NCBI GenBank assembly: GCA_946965045.2
Contig: OX337239.1
Location: forward strand, 1,798,001 to 1,862,000
Source: Epithemia pelagica
Taxonomy: Eukaryota; Bacillariophyta; Bacillariophyceae; Surirellales; Surirellaceae
Direction of reading: 5' to 3'
DNA length: 64,000 bases
Positions within the stretch are counted from its first letter, which is position 1; each line of letters starts with the position of its first letter. A model generated the notes under the pieces. The model saw only the letters and a program-made list of their open reading frames with translations, was not told where the DNA came from and did no database searches. The position numbers and the translations under genes were made by a program. Below are positions 1 through 11,533 of the stretch, piece after piece.

Positions 1-114
1 TCGCCCTTGAGTGAAGCTATATAGTTAAATAAGATGAGATAAGAAACGAAATGATTCGTTTCATGTCAAGAGAGCGTGGATGAAAACGCACGCAGAACGA
101 AAAGGTGTACCTGG

Positions 115-3100
115 CTATGGCACCGAAAGGGACATGCGGATCATGTATTTCTCAATGGAGGATTGCTGAAAGTGCAGAATACGAAAAAAACGTTTGACTC
201 CGCGAGAGCCTTCAGAACGTTCCAGTTGAATTAAGGAGGTGGACAAAATCAGTTGACTCAGGCGCTCCGTCACAAGCTCCAGCGTGGCCTGTTGGGCTTC
301 AAAAAGTAGCAAACGAAATCTGTCTTCCTCTTGAATACTAGGTTCGACCTTGTCCTCGTCATTGAACGAACTACTATCCTCCGGTTGCCCAGTCCCTGTT
401 TGGGCCCATCGAGCAATGTATGAATTCTTCAGGAAATTTCTTGATCGGGCAAGAATAAGGACGCACGATTCCAAGCTTTCAATAACCTCCTCACTTGTAT
501 AACCAATTCGGTCCCACCACAAGGACAAGTGTTCATCTTCAGTGCCTCTACTACCAAGCTGTTTTGCTCTGCCCCTAAGGAACAGCTCTGCTTCGTCGTG
601 CGCTTGATACCGATCCAGAAAAAAGAGAGCGCGTCGTTCCCTTTCATTTTCGGCGGAAGAAACAGGGTCGTAGTGATTGCATGTGTGCGGTTCGTTGTGC
701 GACATGAGGGGAGACAAGCAAAGCCAGCAATAGTCGGTCCCACACTGTGTGCATTTCATATGGTTGCATCCTTCATTCTTTTCCACTGGCACTTGACATG
801 TGGGGCAGGGCTTGGAATTCTTTTGGATCCAAAAGGAAGATTGTGCCACAACTTGGTTCCACATTTGCAACTCATCGCAAGCCGCGGGAAGGTGAGGTTG
901 TTCTCCACAGCCAAAGCAAAAGGATGTCTCACACCTAGAGCATACCACATTCAATGATTTTTCCTTGTTGTGTGTTGCTGAATGGATAATCATTGTACAA
1001 TCGGGCCCAGGACATTGTCGATGGCAGTCATCCATTTCCACAAATTGTGCCAAGAGCGACTGGTTCCATGACATAGACAAATCTGTTCTATCCAGAGCCC
1101 GCAATGTTCGTGGCCCTATGCGCATGTTACAGTTATGTTGTGGACACGTTGCCCGTATCAGTGGCATTTCCTGATGTGCGGCATCCAAATACGAGTGCCA
1201 ACATGGTCGGCAAAATCGATGTTGACAACCCGGATGGGCGAAAGTGTCGTGGAAAGAAAATTCGTCACAACAAACTTGACATTGGAACATGACGGGCTCC
1301 TTACTGTCATCGTTGAAGTTTGTTTCCACATCTTGTTCAGGAGATATCATGATTCCAGAAGTTTCAAGAATCCTTTGAGGATCTCTGGTCAATACTTGGG
1401 TAGTAACTCGGTGTTGATCAAACCGGTACGCCGACAAGAGCAACAAACAAGTTTCCTCGGACAGGGGTAATGGGAAGCCTTGTTGCATTGCCTTTGTTCG
1501 TTCATGTAGTTTCTCTTCTAACCCCTTTAGTCCTCCGAAAGAGTCCATATCAAAAAACCTGAATGAATTATCCCGCGAGTTTCGTTGCCGATGTTCCCCA
1601 ATCCCCTTGTCATCAGAACCACCAAGGCCTCGGCATACTCGTTTGGCATCTCGTTGTACATTTTCATCCTCCCCAATGTCTTCTTCTTTTTCCGACGTCA
1701 TTGTTTGACTGGTACCATAGGCTAAGAAGCTGCAAATGTGAAAGGCCGCTTCTGGATCAACTGGTGCCACGAGAACTTCACACCATTGAATCACGGCGTG
1801 TAATGCCGATGCCACTGGCAGCTCGGTCATGGCCGCAACACTCAACAACGTAGGGAGCAGGGGTGCCAGGAAAGCTTCCCTCTCCTTCTTGCTAGCACTC
1901 ACATGTTGTGGAGAAGACAATACCCGTTGAAAAATCTCCAAGAGCACCGTTAGAGTTTCCTGCAAAGTCTCCTGTAGGTCTTGATGTTGTTCAAAAGTGG
2001 CACATTGAAATAATAGTTTGGCAAGGTCAAACAACCGTGAAGAAGAACTAAGTGATGACCGCGATGATACATGTGTGGCATTGGCAACATGATGACCCAC
2101 GTGGGCAATGATGCCATAGGCCAATTTGCGAGACTCCCGAGACGATTGCGAGTGCAACTTTTGCTGCAATTGTCTTGTACGGTGTCGTGCAAGCAACCGA
2201 TTGAGATCGTTACGACGATGCGAGGCCATTGGGACTCCTAATGGCACTGCTTCCTCTTCTCCTTGTCCTGGGCGTGCAAATGCAGCCATTCCTTCGTTGG
2301 CTTTGCTTTGTGGAATGGTCAGAAGCACAGATTGGGAAATTTCCATGCATTGCTCAAAGAAATCAGTCTTCCAATCTTCCCCCATAGTATCCCCACACGA
2401 TGACCACGCGACGCTCTTGTAGTTTGATATGGAGGGTCGTGAAATAGCATCCTTGCCATTAACTCCCGTCACAATAGGAGAAGAAGAAGATGTGCTTATC
2501 ATGTTGGCCAATGGGTGAATCAGGTGCAAGGCCCAATAAACATTGACTTGTCGAATGGCAGCCACCAGCCGTACGAGCAAGCGTGAGACAAAGGACGAGT
2601 ACTCATTCTTGCTGTATGTCGTCCGTTCAGTGTCTGGAGACGACTGCTTCTGTTCTGGTATAAAAAGATTGGATGACGACAAGCGTTGTTGGAGGTATTG
2701 AATGGCTCGGGCCGCCATGGATGGAGAGACCGACATACGAGACAACGTGGATGGACCAAGGGTTTCCATTCCTTGATGATTGTTGAATGGAGCTGTGGCA
2801 ATGGTCCCCAAGATGAGATTCCATCCAATGCAATCGACCCATCCATCCAAGACCGAATCTAACGTGGTGGCCGCCCAACCCGTCTCATGGTGTGGTGTTG
2901 ACGTGCCCAGTTTGGACTGTGCCTCGCTCCTCTGGACAGAGGGCATGCTTCTTGGCTCCATCGTGGCAGCGGTTACCGTTTCTCGTAGGACCGTCATGGC
3001 GCGATGGTCTCCTAGAATCAGACGAAACAAAGCCCACACAAGAGGGAGGGTTTTCCCTTCGTGAGATTGTTCTTGTTGTTCCAACCAGGAATCCGCAATT

Positions 3101-4500
3101 TTGCCGTGTACAGTTTCGTGAGAATGGGATGTGACAATGGCCAATAGAAAAGCTTGCAAGAGGGGAAGTGTCTGTAAGGCATGTTGTAGGACTTTGGCCT
3201 TCCATTGTCGCCAAACAATGACCCGCTCGCTAGAACGTTGACTGTGGGCAGCAGCATGAATATGATTGGGTACTTTTTGTAGTCGATCCAATCCATGGCG
3301 CGACAAACCCGTGGATGAATGGTTCGCGAGCGTATAGTAGTCCGCATCGGGTTGATACAAGATAAAATCCATCCAAAGATGAAAGGTTCCACGGGGAAAC
3401 TCAGGTTCCCCAGCGGTAATTGTTGTGGTTGGTGGATCCCTTTGGTTCCTGGTGGTAAGTGTTTTGGGTGTCGTCCTCGTGGTGTTGCCGGCCCCCAGAA
3501 AAGAGGACGGAAGAGGCTTGACACTGCGAGTGCGACTGGGTGAATCATTGTCGGTTGTGGTATTCTTCAGAATTAAGAGTTGATCCAACAGGAGCCATCC
3601 AATCATTCGATCTTGTCCTTGTGCTAGCTCCCATTGTTGTTGAAGTGTCTGCAATGGAGGTTGTTCCTGGTGGTCGAGTCGAAGCGTCGGATTGACAAGA
3701 AGAGTTTCTTCAGGTTCTTCTTGCTGTTGCTGTTTCAGTATTCGTTGTTCTAGATCTTGAAGAGTGAAATAATGATTATTCTGAAATTGTTCGAGGTGGT
3801 CCATCAACAACTCGTGATGCGGTGTCAAAGACGAATCTATCAATGGCGTACTGTTGGATTTGGACGGATCCATCGGGTGAGGGGATTGAGGATATGACTT
3901 GGATGTTTGCGGTGGATGAGTACGATTCCACAAGTGCCGTAGATGAAAGCCAGCTTGCAAAAGTGTGAGTGTCATGGTTTGTGCCAAGGTAGTTTTCAAA
4001 TCTGGTAAGACACTGGCAACGGATTGAATCCACGAATGTGGTGGCACAGACACATGAGTTGTTACTGGGTCTTTCGTTGAGGATTCATTTTGGTATCGAG
4101 CAATGGCCAATCGAATCCGTTCCAAACAGTGAGATAAAATCCCCGTCAAATGAACTTGAATTTCACGATACATCGACTCTTGAGAAGGTTCCAAGTATGA
4201 CGAAGACGACAAGGTCAGGGTATTGTCATCCAACCGTCTCAACAAACGAGGGATCAATCCAGTCATGACCTGTTGCAGACGATCCAAATCGTCCAAGGGA
4301 ATTTGATGGGCCAAACGATTTCGGACACGAATCAAAGACGATACCGTCGCTTTCGCTTCTGTATCTGAGGTGTTTCTCGGCTTGTCCGGATCATCTCTCT
4401 CTTCTTTGTCACATCCTTCTTGTCTTTCGGGACGAGACGGATCCATGGATGTGGGAAGAACATTCTCCTCGTGACGGTTCCATGTTGTCGACGGCTTCAT
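115..4500 (-). CDS. Giant RBR (RING-IBR-RING) E3 ubiquitin ligase, Ariadne-type
   Basis: Single open frame of 1461 aa from the first ATG (4500); the frame stays open a little upstream but without ATG. The C-terminal fifth is a complete RBR unit at about residues 1074-1273: RING1 with paired Cys/His (CQVCC ... [10 protein letters not shown]), an IBR with CSRC...CFGC, and an Rcat domain with [15 protein letters not shown] and CWLC. The Cys of GCNHM (about residue 1245) aligns with the catalytic thioester Cys of HHARI and parkin, so a RING/HECT-hybrid ligase mechanism is expected. The segment after Rcat ([13 protein letters not shown]...) resembles the start of the Ariadne domain that autoinhibits this family. 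The roughly 1070-residue N-terminal part has Ser/Gln-rich stretches and leucine-rich helical stretches, with no domain I recognise. Its substrate cannot be inferred. Divergent from the NmrA-like gene. Confidence 0.9.
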   Translation of the reverse strand: MKPSTTWNRHEENVLPTSMDPSRPERQEGCDKEERDDPDKPRNTSDTEAKATVSSLIRVRNRLAHQIPLDDLDRLQQVMTGLIPRLLRRLDDNTLTLSSSSYLEPSQESMYREIQVHLTGILSHCLERIRLAIARYQNESSTKDPVTTHVSVPPHSWIQSVASVLPDLKTTLAQTMTLTLLQAGFHLRHLWNRTHPPQTSKSYPQSPHPMDPSKSNSTPLIDSSLTPHHELLMDHLEQFQNNHYFTLQDLEQRILKQQQQEEPEETLLVNPTLRLDHQEQPPLQTLQQQWELAQGQDRMIGWLLLDQLLILKNTTTDNDSPSRTRSVKPLPSSFLGAGNTTRTTPKTLTTRNQRDPPTTTITAGEPEFPRGTFHLWMDFILYQPDADYYTLANHSSTGLSRHGLDRLQKVPNHIHAAAHSQRSSERVIVWRQWKAKVLQHALQTLPLLQAFLLAIVTSHSHETVHGKIADSWLEQQEQSHEGKTLPLVWALFRLILGDHRAMTVLRETVTAATMEPRSMPSVQRSEAQSKLGTSTPHHETGWAATTLDSVLDGWVDCIGWNLILGTIATAPFNNHQGMETLGPSTLSRMSVSPSMAARAIQYLQQRLSSSNLFIPEQKQSSPDTERTTYSKNEYSSFVSRLLVRLVAAIRQVNVYWALHLIHPLANMISTSSSSPIVTGVNGKDAISRPSISNYKSVAWSSCGDTMGEDWKTDFFEQCMEISQSVLLTIPQSKANEGMAAFARPGQGEEEAVPLGVPMASHRRNDLNRLLARHRTRQLQQKLHSQSSRESRKLAYGIIAHVGHHVANATHVSSRSSLSSSSRLFDLAKLLFQCATFEQHQDLQETLQETLTVLLEIFQRVLSSPQHVSASKKEREAFLAPLLPTLLSVAAMTELPVASALHAVIQWCEVLVAPVDPEAAFHICSFLAYGTSQTMTSEKEEDIGEDENVQRDAKRVCRGLGGSDDKGIGEHRQRNSRDNSFRFFDMDSFGGLKGLEEKLHERTKAMQQGFPLPLSEETCLLLLSAYRFDQHRVTTQVLTRDPQRILETSGIMISPEQDVETNFNDDSKEPVMFQCQVCCDEFSFHDTFAHPGCQHRFCRPCWHSYLDAAHQEMPLIRATCPQHNCNMRIGPRTLRALDRTDLSMSWNQSLLAQFVEMDDCHRQCPGPDCTMIIHSATHNKEKSLNVVCSRCETSFCFGCGEQPHLPAACDELQMWNQVVAQSSFWIQKNSKPCPTCQVPVEKNEGCNHMKCTQCGTDYCWLCLSPLMSHNEPHTCNHYDPVSSAENERERRALFFLDRYQAHDEAELFLRGRAKQLGSRGTEDEHLSLWWDRIGYTSEEVIESLESCVLILARSRNFLKNSYIARWAQTGTGQPEDSSSFNDEDKVEPSIQEEDRFRLLLFEAQQATLELVTERLSQLILSTSLIQLERSEGSRGVKRFFRILHFQQSSIEKYMIRMSLSVP

Positions 4501-5043
4501 GGTCGTTCTCAATCTTTTGGAGAGTGGAAGATGGGGTATTTTCTGCACCGCCAATCATTAGCTTTTGGGTCCCGTTTTATGGAGCATGACGTCACAAGAG
4601 CGTGACCGGTCGCGCTTGGGACGGTCATCGCATCGGTCATTGCGCCTTATGGGTTTGGGGGATGTCTCTTGGGTCTTGTCAAGACCAAGTTCGCCGTGAA
4701 ATACTCGTAGACGGGCGATGGCAATCCAAACTATAGTTTCATCCCAATTTGTAAATCCATTGGGGAACGATATCGATTGGGAGGATCGAACATTGTATCC
4801 TCTTATCCATCGAGCAAACATCCAAGTCATTCTCTGGTTGCAGAGGCTCGAAGTGAGTGGTCGTTTGTTTCAGGCTACCTATATATCATCGAAAGAAGAA
4901 GTTCAGCAACGGCAATCGTTCTGAAAGCCTTCTTCTTTGCGCACTCCAAGTCTTGGATCTAATTACAAACTACAAGCTTGAGACCTCTCGTGTGTCGGTC
5001 GGTCCCCCTTTGTTAGCAAGTCCAGTTGAAAAGTTATCCAAAA
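4501..5043. other. Intergenic region between divergent genes
   Basis: This 543-bp stretch separates the start codons of the RBR ligase (minus strand) and the NmrA-like gene (plus strand), so it should hold both promoters. I see no clear TATA box, repeat or RNA gene in it. Confidence 0.5.
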
Positions 5044-5919
5044 ATGAGTAATTACGAAAACAAGTTGGCCTTGAACGCCGAAATTGTGGATCAGGGCCAT
5101 TCGGACGATGCGTCGGTGCGTGATTTGCCCAACAATGTCAGGGGTGGTGGAGTCATTCACAAGCCAGGCAGTCAGTTCCGAACCCAAACCGTAAATGCGA
5201 CACAGACGGAATGGAACATTGGCATGGCCGGTGGTGCTGGTCCGGGCGGCAGTTTTCAAGAAATGTGGCCCGAACACTTGCCCCGTCCGCCCTCTCGTCG
5301 CCGATTGCTAGACGAAGACGAAGCCAGTACAAGCAAAGGCGGTAGCGGTGGTGGTGGTCCACGTGTCATTGTCTTTAACGCCAATACGTACGAAGGATCC
5401 TCCATTGTTCGTGTCTTGGCCAATAAGGGCCTCAAGGTTGTAGCCGTCGTTCGTGTCCTTGTCAATCGCAATACCAAACGATTGACCAAACTCAAGAATG
5501 TGACCGTCAAGGTGGCCGATTTGAACAATATGGATGGTGTCATGGCGGCCGCCGAAGGATGTTCGTCGGCATTTTTGGTGACCAAATATTGGGAACGGTT
5601 CGAATCGCCCATTGAAGAAAACATGGCGCAGGTCGTCTTGCGAGCCTCGGCCGCTGTGGGGATTCAACGATTAATGTTGGCCACCTTTGAAGATACGGCC
5701 GGCTTGCGACGTCGCAATCGCAAGTCGCAACTCATCCCTACAGTCGATGGCCGTATCTTTCCCAAGTTTGAAGGCATGAATGCCATACAGCATTTGGCAC
5801 AAGAATTGGAGATTTCCGTCCAGCACATGTTCACCTCCTACTTTGACGATGGTGATAAGAAACGATCTCTAATCCTCATTCGGGGAGCCAATCAACGAAT
5901 TGTTGTACAAGATGGATAA
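5044..5919 (+). CDS. NmrA-like NAD(P)-binding Rossmann protein
   Basis: The protein is 291 aa from the ATG at 5044 (context AAAAATGAG); an in-frame extension upstream would need a TTG start and is not used. Residues 1-105 are Gly/Ser-rich and probably disordered. From about residue 107 a Rossmann fold begins (RVIVFNANTYEGSSIVRVL), followed by beta-strand/helix units and the NmrA-like segment with VADLNNMDGVMAAAEGC and FLVTKYWE. The usual GxxGxxG dinucleotide loop is degenerate (NANTYEG), as in redox-sensing NmrA/HSCARG proteins rather than active dehydrogenases. The C-terminus stops soon after the central fold, shorter than the usual ~300-residue catalytic unit. A regulatory NAD(P)-sensing role is inference; a cryptic reductase is the alternative. 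Confidence 0.8.
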   Translation: MSNYENKLALNAEIVDQGHSDDASVRDLPNNVRGGGVIHKPGSQFRTQTVNATQTEWNIGMAGGAGPGGSFQEMWPEHLPRPPSRRRLLDEDEASTSKGGSGGGGPRVIVFNANTYEGSSIVRVLANKGLKVVAVVRVLVNRNTKRLTKLKNVTVKVADLNNMDGVMAAAEGCSSAFLVTKYWERFESPIEENMAQVVLRASAAVGIQRLMLATFEDTAGLRRRNRKSQLIPTVDGRIFPKFEGMNAIQHLAQELEISVQHMFTSYFDDGDKKRSLILIRGANQRIVVQDG

Positions 5920-7594
5920 GCGCAAGAGACCCTGCACCCACTGTTGGGGCATGCTTTGTGAATTGATTAGAATCTGTACTGCATCTCGATGCGTCTTTTG
6001 TCATTTTTTACTCTAGGATCATATAGTGTGAGCTTTCAATGGATACGATGATCCGCGAGGTACTTTGTTGTGCAAACGAATGGGGATAGGATGGAGCGAC
6101 GAGAATCTGCTTATGCCGCTCCAATAGAGTTTGCATTTGTTGACGGAGAACCAGCAAATGAACGATCCATCCAAACGCAAGGGAAACACTCCACTGTTGA
6201 CGTGCTCTCGGCTTTCGGAAAAGTGGACAAGCCTTATCTATCCTAGATACTGCAACCAGGAGCGTTGTCGTTTTGGTTCTCTACCTAGTCACTCCACTAC
6301 ATCATCCAAACATTTACCACTTCGCGTGGAAATGTCGCGATAAACACTTCGCGTAGAAATGACGCGGTAAAGAATCAATCCTCAACTGTAGGGACTCTAC
6401 CATGTTATCAGGCACCAAGGACACCAAAGGTTTGTGATTGGCATCTACAGTTTGATCATTCGAGAATTGGGTCTTCCCATTGCAAGGCACTTTAGGTAAA
6501 CCATTGTTGGAGCTTTGTAACTGTCATGAGCTCGTATAAACGATTTCTTGAGAGAAGAAAATGACCTTTGGCGAATTGCAGAAATTCAACAGGAAACAAG
6601 TGATCGGGTCGGTGTTCCTGTTGCGTGTTGGAAGGAGATACCATACCAAGAATCTCCGTGTTGCCGTTCCAAGGAAAGCGTCATTCACAACGCTGCAACA
6701 CCGCAATTGTTGGTCATTCGTTTTGGTTTCCAAACTGACAAGTCTTGATAACAAGAGGAGCAACCCCACATGAGCATCGGGAAACATGTTGCGGGGGCAA
6801 ATGGAATGTGTTGTGATCCACGTTTCTCAGGGATGAATGATCCAACGTGTTTTGGAACGGGTAGAGCGTTTCGAAAATGAGAAAAAGAAAACAACAAACC
6901 ATTGCGACAGACAGGTCGTGCGTTGTACAACCATCGGAACGACCACGAACCGCTCACAACTCACAATGTGGTCGATCGAGGTACTGGATAGTGTCAGGTC
7001 TCGCTGCAGAAAAGACTGCAGAGTTTTAATGAGAATGGTTTTTGTGCGAGAGCTACCTGATCTTCTCTTGTGGCAGCGATGATGAGATTTAGTTGTGAAC
7101 CATGACCCGGACGAGGACATTGGGCTATTCTATATTGACCATGTCGAATTCCTTGCACATACGTAAACCTATTAAAGCCTTCGCTGGTCTAACGTATCTG
7201 CTCGTGAATATGCTATGGAAAGGGGTTAAATAAGATTTCAAATTCTAGTAAGGAAATGTTTGGGATCAGTCATTATAGAACCAATCAGTAGACAAAGTGG
7301 CAGCTAATCATGCCCCTACCAATCCGCACAATGGCTCTTTTCTATCAAATCGATGGAGCTAATGCCAGTTTGACCATCACACTTATTTGGTTTACTCACC
7401 GATGGGGGCTGGTTGGCAATTGCCCTTTGGATCCAACATCTGATCTCACAATCCGGCATCTCGAATCTCGGACACACATGCAGCGATTTATGCTGCTGCC
7501 ACACAACGAGACGATACTATTGTGTGCGAGGGACAGAAAGAGAGACGGGGAAAGAAAGATAAATTGTATACACGGTGACAGCAGCATCATCATC
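5920..7594. other. Intergenic region, no gene recognised
   Basis: About 1.7 kb with only short, low-quality frames. It contains one small tandem duplication (6318-6371). Its right end includes an in-frame upstream extension of the following Ser-rich gene (from 7310), which I treat as 5' leader. Confidence 0.5.
6318..6371. repeat. Tandem repeat, 2 x 27 bp
   Basis: Two adjacent 27-bp units beginning CACTTCGCGT and ending TAAA differ at three positions. No coding role is apparent; it lies in the 3' flank of the NmrA-like gene. Confidence 0.8.
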
Positions 7595-9274
7595 ATGTCC
7601 AGTAGAGCGTCTCGTCGAGCCTCTCTTTCTCGTTTTGGCTCGTTGCGGAATTTGGGACGCAACAAGAGCAATGGTAATAGCGGCTTTGTCTGTATGGACG
7701 ATGCGAGTGAAAACAGTGAACTTGGTGACAATGTATCTCTCTTGGCCTCTTCTTCTCCTCGACGGGGGAGCGGCAGAAAACACATGAGCGGTCGAGACTT
7801 GATGATGGGCATGTCACCGTTGAACTTGAAACAAAAGCTGAATCACAGCAGCCGAGATTTGATGATGAGTGGAGGGGCATCTCTTCCGTCGGCCAACAAG
7901 CAGAAACTGCCTCAAATCAGCACCAGCAGTAGCAGTATTCGGTCGGAAGATGCGGAACCGGTTCCTACCATGGAAAAAAGAGGAACCAAGAGTTCCTCCA
8001 ATCACAGCAAAGGAAGTAGTAGTCGACGTTCTCGAACTATCAAGAACAACCACAAACCACCCAAACCTCCCTTACCGGAGCAGGCACCAAAGGTTCGTGG
8101 GAGTGGAGAGTCGTCTTCCGACTCTCGCCGTGGTGGACGGCCTCCCCTCTTGAAAAAGCAAAAGAGTGCCTCTTCCTTACTCTCCCTCTCGCGCAAACAA
8201 GCACGCCGTTCCTCAACAGGAGATGGAGGAGGAGGAGAAGCGGGATCGAGCAGCAAACACAGAAGCCGAAGGCAACATAGCCCCGATCGAAGCGTTCAAA
8301 GCAAGAAATCCACTGGTGGAGGAAAATCCTCCAAGTCCGGACGAGGGCGGTTTGGATCACCCTTGCGCCGAAACGAATCTCGTTCGTCGTCTGGAGAGTC
8401 CTCGAGAAAAGGCTCTCCCCTTCGCCGCACCGAGTCTCGTCGTGGTCTATTGGGAAAGAAATCAAGAAGTATTCGTGGAAGCAAGGCCTTTTTGCAAATG
8501 GATGACAGCAGTGAATGTGAACTGAGTATCGACCAAAAAGAGAATATCAAACAAGAAGATGGCGGATCCGATCCAACTTGTCTCTTGGTTGATGATGATG
8601 AGGAAGAAAATCGAGACGAGGAACAGCATCACTCTCAAGACGAACCATACAAGCACCATTCGCCCCGAAAACAGCCACATCCGCAATCGCGCTCACAACC
8701 GTTGGAGGAGCCCAGTGAAGCAGACATGCAAGAGGTGAAAGATATACACGATTTTCATATTTCTTCGTCCGACATTTTGCATCATGCCCAATTCTCACCC
8801 CAAGCTGCCCTTCGTGGTACGAACGCGAGTGGCCGAATCTTGTCTGCTTCGTGTTCGGCCTTGAATTTTGATATTTCCACCCTCCCACCACCCACCCCTC
8901 CCACACCTGTTCGTCCAGAAGTGTCTCCCGAGCAGGACCGACCGTTGCCTCCTCCCACACCGCCCTCTCCCCGCCGAGAACGACCACCCAGACCATCGCT
9001 GTCGGCATCTGCCATTCCTTCCTCTGCCTCCCCTGAAAGTCGAGAAAGTCGAGCCGCAATGTTGCAGCGAAGTCGCTCCACCAACCATGTCTTGAACAAT
9101 GGTTCTTCTTCGTCTCGTCGGAATTTGCTAGCTTCCAGAAAAACTGCTAGCTACAATGGTCCCTCCCGATCATCGGCGGCAGGATCCTCTTGTATCGCAC
9201 AACGGGGATTGGAACGATCGACCTCTAGTCGCAGCAAAAATGGTCGAAGAGTGCCCAATTTGACCGTCCATTAA
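7595..9274 (+). CDS. Ser/Arg-rich intrinsically disordered protein, unknown function
   Basis: The protein is 559 aa if started at the ATG at 7595 (MSSRASRRAS...). An in-frame ATG at 7310 would add 95 residues with ordinary, non-Ser-rich composition, so I prefer the internal start. No folded domain is recognisable. There are short internal duplications: SGRDLMM / SSRDLMM at residues 65-71 and 85-91, and GSPLRRNESR / GSPLRRTESR further on. A Glu/Asp-rich middle and a Pro-rich stretch with TPPTP and PPPTPPSP motifs follow, the latter typical of SH3/WW-type ligands, and the end is again Ser/Arg-rich. Many R-x-x-S sites suggest regulation by basophilic kinases. It resembles in composition the 29868 protein but shares no clear repeat. 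Function unknown. Confidence 0.7.
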   Translation: MSSRASRRASLSRFGSLRNLGRNKSNGNSGFVCMDDASENSELGDNVSLLASSSPRRGSGRKHMSGRDLMMGMSPLNLKQKLNHSSRDLMMSGGASLPSANKQKLPQISTSSSSIRSEDAEPVPTMEKRGTKSSSNHSKGSSSRRSRTIKNNHKPPKPPLPEQAPKVRGSGESSSDSRRGGRPPLLKKQKSASSLLSLSRKQARRSSTGDGGGGEAGSSSKHRSRRQHSPDRSVQSKKSTGGGKSSKSGRGRFGSPLRRNESRSSSGESSRKGSPLRRTESRRGLLGKKSRSIRGSKAFLQMDDSSECELSIDQKENIKQEDGGSDPTCLLVDDDEEENRDEEQHHSQDEPYKHHSPRKQPHPQSRSQPLEEPSEADMQEVKDIHDFHISSSDILHHAQFSPQAALRGTNASGRILSASCSALNFDISTLPPPTPPTPVRPEVSPEQDRPLPPPTPPSPRRERPPRPSLSASAIPSSASPESRESRAAMLQRSRSTNHVLNNGSSSSRRNLLASRKTASYNGPSRSSAAGSSCIAQRGLERSTSSRSKNGRRVPNLTVH

Positions 9275-10185
9275 CACCATCACCGACTCTGGCTCTCTCT
9301 CGAGCAATAACCAAACAAGCTCCAGAGATGACATTCGTTGCGCGCACAAATATTCACCACATCTACTCATTAATCGTTATTATTATTGTCATCATATATT
9401 GCTGGTCCCCACGCACCGTTTTCCGAAGGAATGGCAAGCTTGATAGTAGAAAGAAAGCTTGAACCATCTGCGGTCAGTGCGCTTCTATGTCATGGTCTCT
9501 TACAGCCTGACTTTTCGTAATGCTCGATACGTTTCAGTCGTTAAATCTTTTATTTGAAATTCCGGTTTGTTTAGACGACTACCAAAAATGGCATATCGTG
9601 GTTCTCTGACTGATACTTCCATGCACTGAACTACTGTCGCTGAAATAGGGCCAGTTCTATTTGGTTATGTACCATAGAAACTGAAAAGCGAGTAAGCAAC
9701 AAAAATATCTCTAGGAGTTTCAAACTTTTCATCTCATCACATTCCATTGGAGAATGTAACTACGGAACACCAAGATGATGAAACATGACCATTACTTGTG
9801 GTTTCGTCATGCTGTCGTGATACAAGATATATGTTGGCATCAAGATATTCGTCCTATTTCAGGTGTCCTGAAGTTATCGTCATGATATATGGAAGATAAA
9901 GGCACCGTCGCCATTAAGCTAGGAGTAGGTAGAATAAATCTCTAGCGTCCGTCCGGTTAACTCATCGTTTTGTGGCCCCAGCTCAAAGATGCCACCGCGG
10001 GAAACTTCGTCGGACTCGCGGATCGCGGACGCCAATAATTAACCTTACATAAACGGGGGCATGGGCATGACATCACGCCGGACATTACATCGACCGGCGA
10101 TCCGAGATTCAATGACGTACGACGCACGTGCACCAAGAAGATATGAAAAAATGAGATCCAGAATCCAGAATCCAGACCTCTGACC
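9275..10185. other. Intergenic region, no gene recognised
   Basis: 911 bp of moderately AT-rich sequence between two plus-strand genes. A short reiterated AGAATCC tract occurs just before the next start (about 10155-10175). Nothing else recognisable. Confidence 0.5.
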
Positions 10186-11214
10186 ATGTCGTTCCTTGGG
10201 CAGTTGCGTACGATCTGTCATCACCGTCGAACACATAAAGTATTGATATCACTGGGCGCCTTGGCTGCGTTCACTTCCACGACCACCTTGGTCGTTTCTT
10301 GCTGGCAACCGCAAACATCACGTCAACCATCACGAACGCCAACAGTTCGAATTGCACGGACAAATCGAAGAAGCCGATATCTCTTGGACTCTCTCGAGTC
10401 AATGGAAGCATCCAAAGACAACCCCGAGACAATCCTGCCATGCTCCCAAAGAACGAGCATATCTCCGAATTTGAACATCTCACAATGTCAACCGGCAAAC
10501 GACACCGCACAAACCAAGGCACATTTGGCCCAGACACTGGCAGGCAATGGAGAATTGGAGTCACCCATACGGCGTAAGTTTGACTTTCTTGGAGAAAATG
10601 GCTTGTTGTTCGAAGAAATGCGAATTCCGAATCGAGCGGAATCGGAAAATCACGCCGTCTATGGGACGTTAATGAGAGAACCAGGTCATTTAGAAGAACT
10701 CCGCATCTATCGTCGTCTGTTCCATGACCCTAGCAACCAAACAACTCCATTGCCCATTCCGTCGGCCAATCATGTGGAAAGCGTGGATGAGCGTCGATCA
10801 ATCCGTGGTACGGAGCCAACAGTGAACAAGACGTCCGCCGAAATTCCATTGGTTGTAGCCGTGGTACGCCTTGGACCTAAATTGGATGGTCATGAGGGCA
10901 TTGTCCATGGAGGAGTGACGGCCTTGCTTGTGGATGATGTGTTGGGTTTTGCCTATGAAGCGATTCCTGTAGAAATGGCCATGACGGCAAATCTAAACCT
11001 CAACTTTCGTCGTCCCTTGCTGCCACATACACCGTTTTTGATTCAAACCTTTCTGTTGGAACATGTGGGACGTAAATTGGTCTTTACCGTACGTGTGACA
11101 TCGGTCGACAACAACACGTTGTTTTGTGAAGGCACGAGTGTCTACGTGGTTCCAAAAACAGAATCAAGTCCGCCACGCAAACAAGTGGTACGCGAGATGT
11201 CAGCTAAACTTTGA
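10186..11214 (+). CDS. Hotdog-fold thioesterase (PaaI/THEM4-like), membrane-anchored or targeted
   Basis: The protein is 342 aa. The N-terminus has a basic segment then a hydrophobic stretch (VLISLGALAAFTSTTTLVVSCW, about residues 19-40), suggesting a signal anchor or organelle targeting. Residues 40-215 are low-complexity. The C-terminal part carries the acyl-CoA thioesterase signature GIVHGGVTALLVDDVLG (HGG at 241-243, acidic pair DD at 250-251), followed by strands with NLNLNFRRPLLP, as in the PaaI/THEM4 hotdog group. The acidic residue after HGG is the usual catalytic position. It is therefore likely to hydrolyse acyl-CoA thioesters; the substrate is unknown. It is convergent with the PPR gene. 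The start has a good context (GACCATGTCG). Confidence 0.82.
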   Translation: MSFLGQLRTICHHRRTHKVLISLGALAAFTSTTTLVVSCWQPQTSRQPSRTPTVRIARTNRRSRYLLDSLESMEASKDNPETILPCSQRTSISPNLNISQCQPANDTAQTKAHLAQTLAGNGELESPIRRKFDFLGENGLLFEEMRIPNRAESENHAVYGTLMREPGHLEELRIYRRLFHDPSNQTTPLPIPSANHVESVDERRSIRGTEPTVNKTSAEIPLVVAVVRLGPKLDGHEGIVHGGVTALLVDDVLGFAYEAIPVEMAMTANLNLNFRRPLLPHTPFLIQTFLLEHVGRKLVFTVRVTSVDNNTLFCEGTSVYVVPKTESSPPRKQVVREMSAKL

Positions 11215-11533
11215 CCCATTGAAATCCACGTGCTTTGGAAATTTCCTTCTAAAAACTAGGACCTTTGTCAGCTTGCCGAGGACAGCTTATATGTGACTTG
11301 TTCGCACTATAGGTGTTACATCTTTCGTCCGCTATTATGGACGAATCTTTCCAAGCCCTGTGAATGTCAACGGACTATATCTGCATCAGCAGAGAGAACT
11401 GCTTATGATATGTCTCTTCACACTATTCAATTGGTGTCACGTGCGCATCTCGGGAAGCCTTTTCCACGATTTATATCGTCGCGGCAGATAAGTATGATCC
11501 CCAAGGATCAAGGGTGGCTCCCACAATCTCAAA
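11215..11533. other. Short convergent intergenic region
   Basis: 319 bp between the stop codons of the thioesterase (+) and the PPR gene (-), expected to hold both 3' ends. I see no further feature. Confidence 0.5.
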
